From Salvia splendens (lineage: Eukaryota; Streptophyta; Magnoliopsida; Lamiales; Lamiaceae), in assembly GCF_004379255.2 (NCBI RefSeq), contig NC_056046.1, positions 8,990,001-9,054,000 on the forward strand: a DNA stretch of 64,000 nucleotides, in the 5' to 3' direction. How positions within the stretch are numbered: position 1 is the stretch's first letter; each line of letters opens with the position of its first letter. Made by a program: the position numbers and the translations under genes. A model generated the notes under the pieces. The model was not told where the DNA came from and did no database searches. It worked only from the letters and a program-made list of their open reading frames with translations. Of the stretch, positions 58,132 through 64,000 are shown in pieces.

Positions 58132-61100
58132 ATATGCCATTCGAACATAAAGATCAACAATGCAAAAATTTCGTTTAATGTCATGTTTAATGTCATTATT
58201 TTTCGAGTACAATGATTTTTACTGTGAATATAATGGTTTTACAGTTTTGATGCAATGATTTTATTATTTATGGTTATTAACTTGTTATGATTAAATTGAA
58301 TTTTCACATTAACTATATATATTTATTACTACAATTTTGGACAGATTTTTTTGTTAGCTAATAAGTTTAATTGTATAATAACTCAATTGGATACTCATGT
58401 CTAATAACGATTTCATATTGGAAAAAAGTTTTTGTCTTCTTTCAAGTGTCATATTCGAAGATCTATAAGTAATATCTCTTTATATTTTATAAAAATACTA
58501 TTAAATCCATCATATTTAACTTTATTTTAAGTTTTTATTGTGTGAGGCAGCATTTGGTCATTTGACAAGAAAAGAATATCTTTTACAATCTCTAACGGTC
58601 AATAACCAACTTATATTTTTTGTTTAACAGAGAAATTCTAATACTAGTAGAATAACTTTTCTTATGAGATTAAATCCTAACCGTCGATCTCAAATATAAT
58701 CACCTGCCCGAGGATGAGCTTTGGTGCTGTCTCTCTCAAGTCTCAACGCCCTTTCCACATCTAATTCCATCTACCATTATTAATTTATATTTTTTCTGCA
58801 ATAAAATTATGATTTACTACTAAACTCCAAAACACATAATTTGCAATGTTGACCTGCAGAAGCAGAAAATATATTGTAACAACAAGATCTTTAAAGCAGA
58901 TTATGCGGTTATGGTTATGGGCTTTAAGCTTGATTATTTAATTAACTGACTTGACCATAATGTAAAGAAGTGTTAATATTGAACTAGATTTCAATTTAAT
59001 TATTATGTTGAAGATGGTGTAAAACATCACATTTTCTTTGGTTATATTGTTGTCGAGAATCCGAATCACATCATATATATAATGGGGAGACTTTTACAAA
59101 ATTAAAATATCTATGCTTTTATTATTATTTTACATTCATAGTCAATAATTCATTGATGTAGATGGAGTTTTCTAACGATTTAATAAAAGCTAGCTATTTT
59201 AATAAAGTTTTAAATGTGTAAAGATTCTATAAAAACATAGTAGTATATGTCTAAATGACTAAATCTATTACCAAGGTAAAAAAATCTTTCTGAGAAATAC
59301 AGTATATTTATGAAAGAAAATATATGAAAGCAAAATGGTAAATACTTATCAACAAGTTGACTAACTGCATCGGTTTCCACTAGACAGAGTTTATCGATCA
59401 GCTTTAATTTAATGCGATTTAATTAGAAATTTTAAATCAAAAATTCCAACTATAAACTATGAACATTAAATTTTGGGTATATAATGGAGTTTGTAATTGT
59501 ACATATTTGATTACCAAGATATATACGCAACAAAATTCTGTTGTCTGACATACATTAAATTTTTTTACATGAGATATAATAATGCGGGTATAATGTACGT
59601 ACATAGTCAAACTTTTTAAAACATTTTATATTAAAAATCGATTTTAAAACATTAATTAATTTAAAATAAATCACATATTAATCATTTTGCAACACCTCCA
59701 AAAAAAATTAAAATTTTAACTTAAATATTTGTAAGTTTAAAGAAAAAAATATTTATTTTACTAAATATTGTATAATTAATTCGAATCAAGCTCAAAATCA
59801 TGTTAGGATTTGACATAAATTTTCTATATCACTTCTTTCTTATTGATACATATATTACAATAAATAGCAAAAGTAATTTTTAATTAAATTCAATTAAATT
59901 TAAAATTTTAAGAATATAGTGTACATGTACAATTTATATACATTTATCTTTTCTCAATGATAATTGCATTATTTTTCATTTTACATAGCATTATTTAGAT
60001 TAGTACTCCAATAATTTCGTTTTACATGAGATAAAATAATAAATACTACTTGCAATTTTTCATTGACCATTGTATTAGTTGAATTAGAATTAATTTTTTA
60101 TTATAAGAGATATAATAATAAATACTACTTGCATTATGTATCATTTTCCGTCAACAATATTGCATTTGTTGGATTAGAATTATGGATTAACTTTGTAGTA
60201 CATGTAATTGTAGACTTTCAAGCAGATAATAAAATAGGCAGAGAACATAATGATGAGAAGTTAAGCAATAATTCCATTCGGGAGATATTGGAACAAAAAT
60301 GATTTCGAAGATTATAATTTACCAACAACTTATAATGTAAATAATTAATTTTATTTTTGAATAACGAAAAGGCGCAGTTGTTTACATGAATATAGTAATT
60401 AAATCATAATTTGTGTGAGAGTTCAAGCACACGTTTGAAAACTAATTAAACGAGCCATATATATACTATATCAAATAAATAATTAATGTTTTGTACGAGA
60501 TAAAAGAGAGGGCTATCGTCAATTAATTAAGTTCTTTAAAAGTATTCCGCAAAATGTGATGAAATGAAAACGTATAAGTTCATCCACGTTATAATCATAA
60601 AAAAATATGCAAATAATTGCACATGAAGTTTGCTTGAACTGGATTATTTAAAAGATTCGTCAGTTTTCTTTATAAAAGTTAGGTTGTGTACTATTTATTA
60701 AGAGATTAAAAGTGGCTCTACCATGACATGAAATCATAGGATTGCGTAACTATAACTCAATAATATTAAAGTCATATTTCCCTCCAACAACAATTCAAGT
60801 AAAAAGTTAGGACAAAATGTAAATTTTAGTCTTGTTGATTTTATATTTTTTTATTTTTTAGCCACGTAACATAAATGTGTACTCCATAAATCATAGAATT
60901 GTACGAAAAATGATTAGTTCTTGCATTCAATTTTTAAAAACACTAGTCCAACATCATTATTTTTGGTGACACTTTAAGTTCTCTTTTCTTCTTGAGAACA
61001 TATTTTTGGGTCTTACATATAAAACAAGATTTGAAATATTCATCGAAATTAATATTTAGCAGTGTATTTTGTTTCGAAATGTTTAGCGGTGTACCTTATT

Positions 61101-61599
61101 TTGTGAAGATTTACTAAACAACACATGCAAAACTCTTAAATAAATTTTGTTTTTTTTCCTGAAAGAAAAACTTCAAGTGATCTCCAGTTATGCAATGGAA
61201 ATAAATAAAATTTAGCCAATACGCATCTTTATTTCCTTATAGTACTATATTTTGGAGATAGATAATGTTTAAATTTTTCTTGAAATCCGAATAGAAAACT
61301 ATATTAGTTTGCAAATACATCTATATAAATTGATATTATGAAATATATCAAATTTTTACTCAATATTAGTTAGTTGATTTATGAATATTAGTTTTTTTAT
61401 TTAATATCATAAATGATAGCACTATATTTGTGATGTCAATTGATATTAATATACCACTGCATTGATAATTGATATGTATTTCAATTGTTAAAGTTTTTAT
61501 TTTAAAAAAGTTCATTTTTTTCATTAGGTATCCTTATAGAATTTCAATGAAACAATAAATTACTTTAAAAAATCCGTTAAATAAGGATGATATACTATA
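58132..61599. other. AT-rich intergenic region
   Basis: No gene is supported. Diverged copies of a segment containing aataataaatactacttgca recur near 60030-60180, giving a loose tandem duplication. Several degraded, unplaced repeats are likely. Confidence 0.4.
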
Positions 61600-61850
61600 G
61601 GTGTGTGATCAAATACTAACTAAGTTACAGTAATAACTAATAACTAATATCAATTTTGTAAGATAAAAATATCAACACAAAGACATAAATTTATCAATCT
61701 TCTTGTGTTGATAAACTTATGTCTTTGTGTTGATATTTAAATTTTCATGTTGTATTAATATAATTATGTTTTGTGTTGATAATTTTAATACACAAAATTA
61801 AAAGTTATTAATTATTACTGTAAATTAGTTAACACACTAGCAACCCTAAT
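61600..61850. mobile_element. Palindromic MITE with strong central hairpin
   Basis: The ends are inverted: left GTGATCAAATACTAACTAAG then TTACAGTAATAA, right complement GTGTTAACTAA then TTTACAGTAATAA. The interior has a near-perfect hairpin at about 61667-61732 built on ATCAACACAAAGACATAA, and a further diverged copy of TATCAACACAAAAC. Exact ends and duplication are not settled. Confidence 0.65.
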
Positions 61851-63246
61851 ATAAATTTAAATATGGTGTACCATTAATGAAGGCAGCGAAATGCGCTTTT
61901 ACATGACATTTGTCCATTGTCGCGAAACACGTGTGGCCGCAGACACGACTTAAGCTGATGGCTGCGCCGCTATCAGTGGGAGTTTTGCCTGTTTCAAGCC
62001 ATATTATATGAGCCGTTCAATTTCTTTCGCCTTTTTTCAGTTATTCGCACTATATTTTTAACAATATTTTATAATCACTCCTTTTATTTTCGAATAAGTA
62101 TATAATCGTTAATAGTAATATCAAGAATGTGCAAGATTTACTCTTTTAAGTTTAGTTGGCGCATGATAAATCCAACTCTTAAATAAATTGCGTACATTAC
62201 AATAATAAAATGAGAAGTTAGTTACTCATTATAAAATAAATTATTGAGGGTCGTGAATTCAATTTTATTTAATAGAAAAAATTTATGAAAAAAAATTACA
62301 TGCATGTATGAATAATATTGTGGGCGACTTTAAACAACACACTACGAGTAAATAGTGCTCCTGTATTGGTGTTTTAATTGAGTTCTTATTCAAAACAATT
62401 AATATACAGGAGTTGTTATTTTTTAGAATGTATGGCTGTGTCCAATTGTGATTCATCCGAATACAACCAAATACAGTATCTGGGAAATTGATTCTTTAGC
62501 AATTTTAAATACAAATTGGATTATTATCAAAATTAGGAATTGAAAAAATAATAATCCAACCTACTTAATTCAGTGTACATTAACATGATACATCCCTCCC
62601 CGCGTAATCCAATAATTTTACATACCTAAAAAAGATTAGGACCACACAATTAAAGAATCAAACTTGAATGGAAAATATAGTACAATATACGTAGTTAAAA
62701 TGTCATTAAATATAGTACGAACATATATACTTAATAAATAAAAAACGAAAACATACAATTATATTACTCCTACTAAATTAACTTTTGATTCCAATTTATT
62801 GTTTTTGGACATAAACTAGTACTAGTACTAAAGAAAAAGCAAACATATTACGTGTGCATATCGTGTATGTGCACAGTGCATTATGTTTTGTTTCCTTCCA
62901 CAAATTAGAAAAGATAAAAAGGCAATGTTCAATGTATCATGGTTGTATGCCACAATATAATTACTACTCCAAATATGTGTCACGTCTGATCCATACTACT
63001 ATTACACCTTCGAAAGAAGTTGGAAAGCAAAATTCATGTCACAAAAATAAATCATGTATAAACTATACTATATTTTAACCCTTTCTCAGGAGTAGTCTAT
63101 TTTAAATTTTTAAAATTAAAGTTATTTACACATCAACAAAAATTGAGCGACGCGTACGATAGGAATGAGATCATTAATAAAATAAGTGACTGAAACATAA
63201 ATAAATTTTAAAAGTTCGAGACCGAGGTGTCAAACTGATAGGAGTC
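61851..63246. other. AT-rich intergenic region
   Basis: A GC-richer island at about 61875-62030 includes ACACGTGTGG, a G-box/ABRE-like word, but no gene adjoins it. No other feature is supported. Confidence 0.4.
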
Positions 63247-63550
<304 letters not shown>

Positions 63551-64000
63551 TGTTTAGATATATTAGGTATTTGCATATCTTTTCATATATTTGTTTCTTG
63601 TTCATTAAGTTAGGGTAGTAGTTCTAGTACTATAAATAAGATAGATTGTTATCATTTTATTCATTCAATTAATATATGAAACTATAGTTATTTTGGCTCA
63701 ATTGAGCAGCAAACAAGAAACATCTCCTAAGGCTGCCGACGAGTAAATCTCGCGCTCAGCTGCCCCTTTTTGCCGTCCAAGTCACGACGCTCGGAGACGT
63801 GCTAGGACCGACCTCGCCCTCGGGAGGAGGTGAGAGCGCGAGTCCAGCCCGCTTCCCACCAGCTCCGCTACTCTACCGAAAAGCCAACGCGGGACATGTA
63901 CAGTCAGCCCGTGCGTGTGACCAGTCAAACTCCAGAGCAGCCACACCTGCCGCTAATACGGGACTCCCAAGCGGAGAAGTCAGAACGGTCCAGGTTGGGT
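63551..64000. other. TATA-containing AT stretch followed by a GC-rich unassigned end
   Basis: A TATAAATA word at about 63632 is followed by AT-rich DNA and then, from about 63730, by about 270 bases of much higher GC running to the window edge. The layout (TATA, leader, then coding-like DNA) would fit the start of a transposon or LTR leader, but no motif is visible and no long frame is open. Confidence 0.35.

Noticed and set aside
61875..62030. GC-richer island with a G-box as a possible promoter
   Set aside because: No gene starts within several kilobases on either strand, so I leave it unassigned.

Overview
This is nuclear DNA of a flowering plant, almost certainly a eudicot and possibly Lamiales (low confidence; judged from gene style only). 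The evidence is AT-rich intergenic DNA, short GT-AG introns, several plant-only gene families, and a dense mix of Stowaway, Tourist/Harbinger-like, hAT and Ty1-copia elements. I see no bacterial, organellar or viral gene island.

Six host genes look intact: a MYB-CC (GARP) transcription factor (7907-8956, minus), a three-exon precursor of a PSY-type tyrosine-sulfated peptide (12582-13036, minus; exons too short for simple ORF calling), a single-exon two-EF-hand calmodulin-like protein (15986-16528, plus), an R2R3-MYB of the MYB52/54/105/117 type (17310-18279, minus), a single-exon mTERF protein (48947-49822, minus) and an alpha-expansin (54043-54947, minus). A seventh host-derived locus, 4636-6110, is a decayed 3' end of an ABCC (MRP-type) transporter.

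Most of the rest is transposon. 1-3178 is the 5' part of a copia element on the minus strand. From about 18.8 to 53.5 kb the window is a PIF/Harbinger landscape. Many elements have exact TTA/TAA target duplications. Some carry only the DDE transposase (21522-23475, 25333-27771, 30367-31147), others only the MYB/NAM-associated ORF1 protein (27994-29639, 42225-44117, 46479-47853), and many are non-autonomous derivatives sharing the same ends. 36513-41355 is a three-layer nest: a Harbinger-type MITE holds an hAT MITE, which holds an autonomous-looking hAT with an intact two-exon transposase. A copia-type solo LTR, itself holding a Stowaway MITE, splits the transposase of the 25333 element. 46187-48111 is an element whose TATA box was hit by an inverted copy of its own family.

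55.2-64 kb is gene-poor and AT-rich, with nested Stowaways, a roughly 0.5 kb foldback, a palindromic MITE, a roughly 300-bp ATT microsatellite and an unexplained GC-rich end. The host genes are unrelated to each other and form no pathway cluster. I found no convincing new multi-gene system; the strongest leads are the PSY peptide gene, the complementary Harbinger half-elements and the precisely datable insertion nests.
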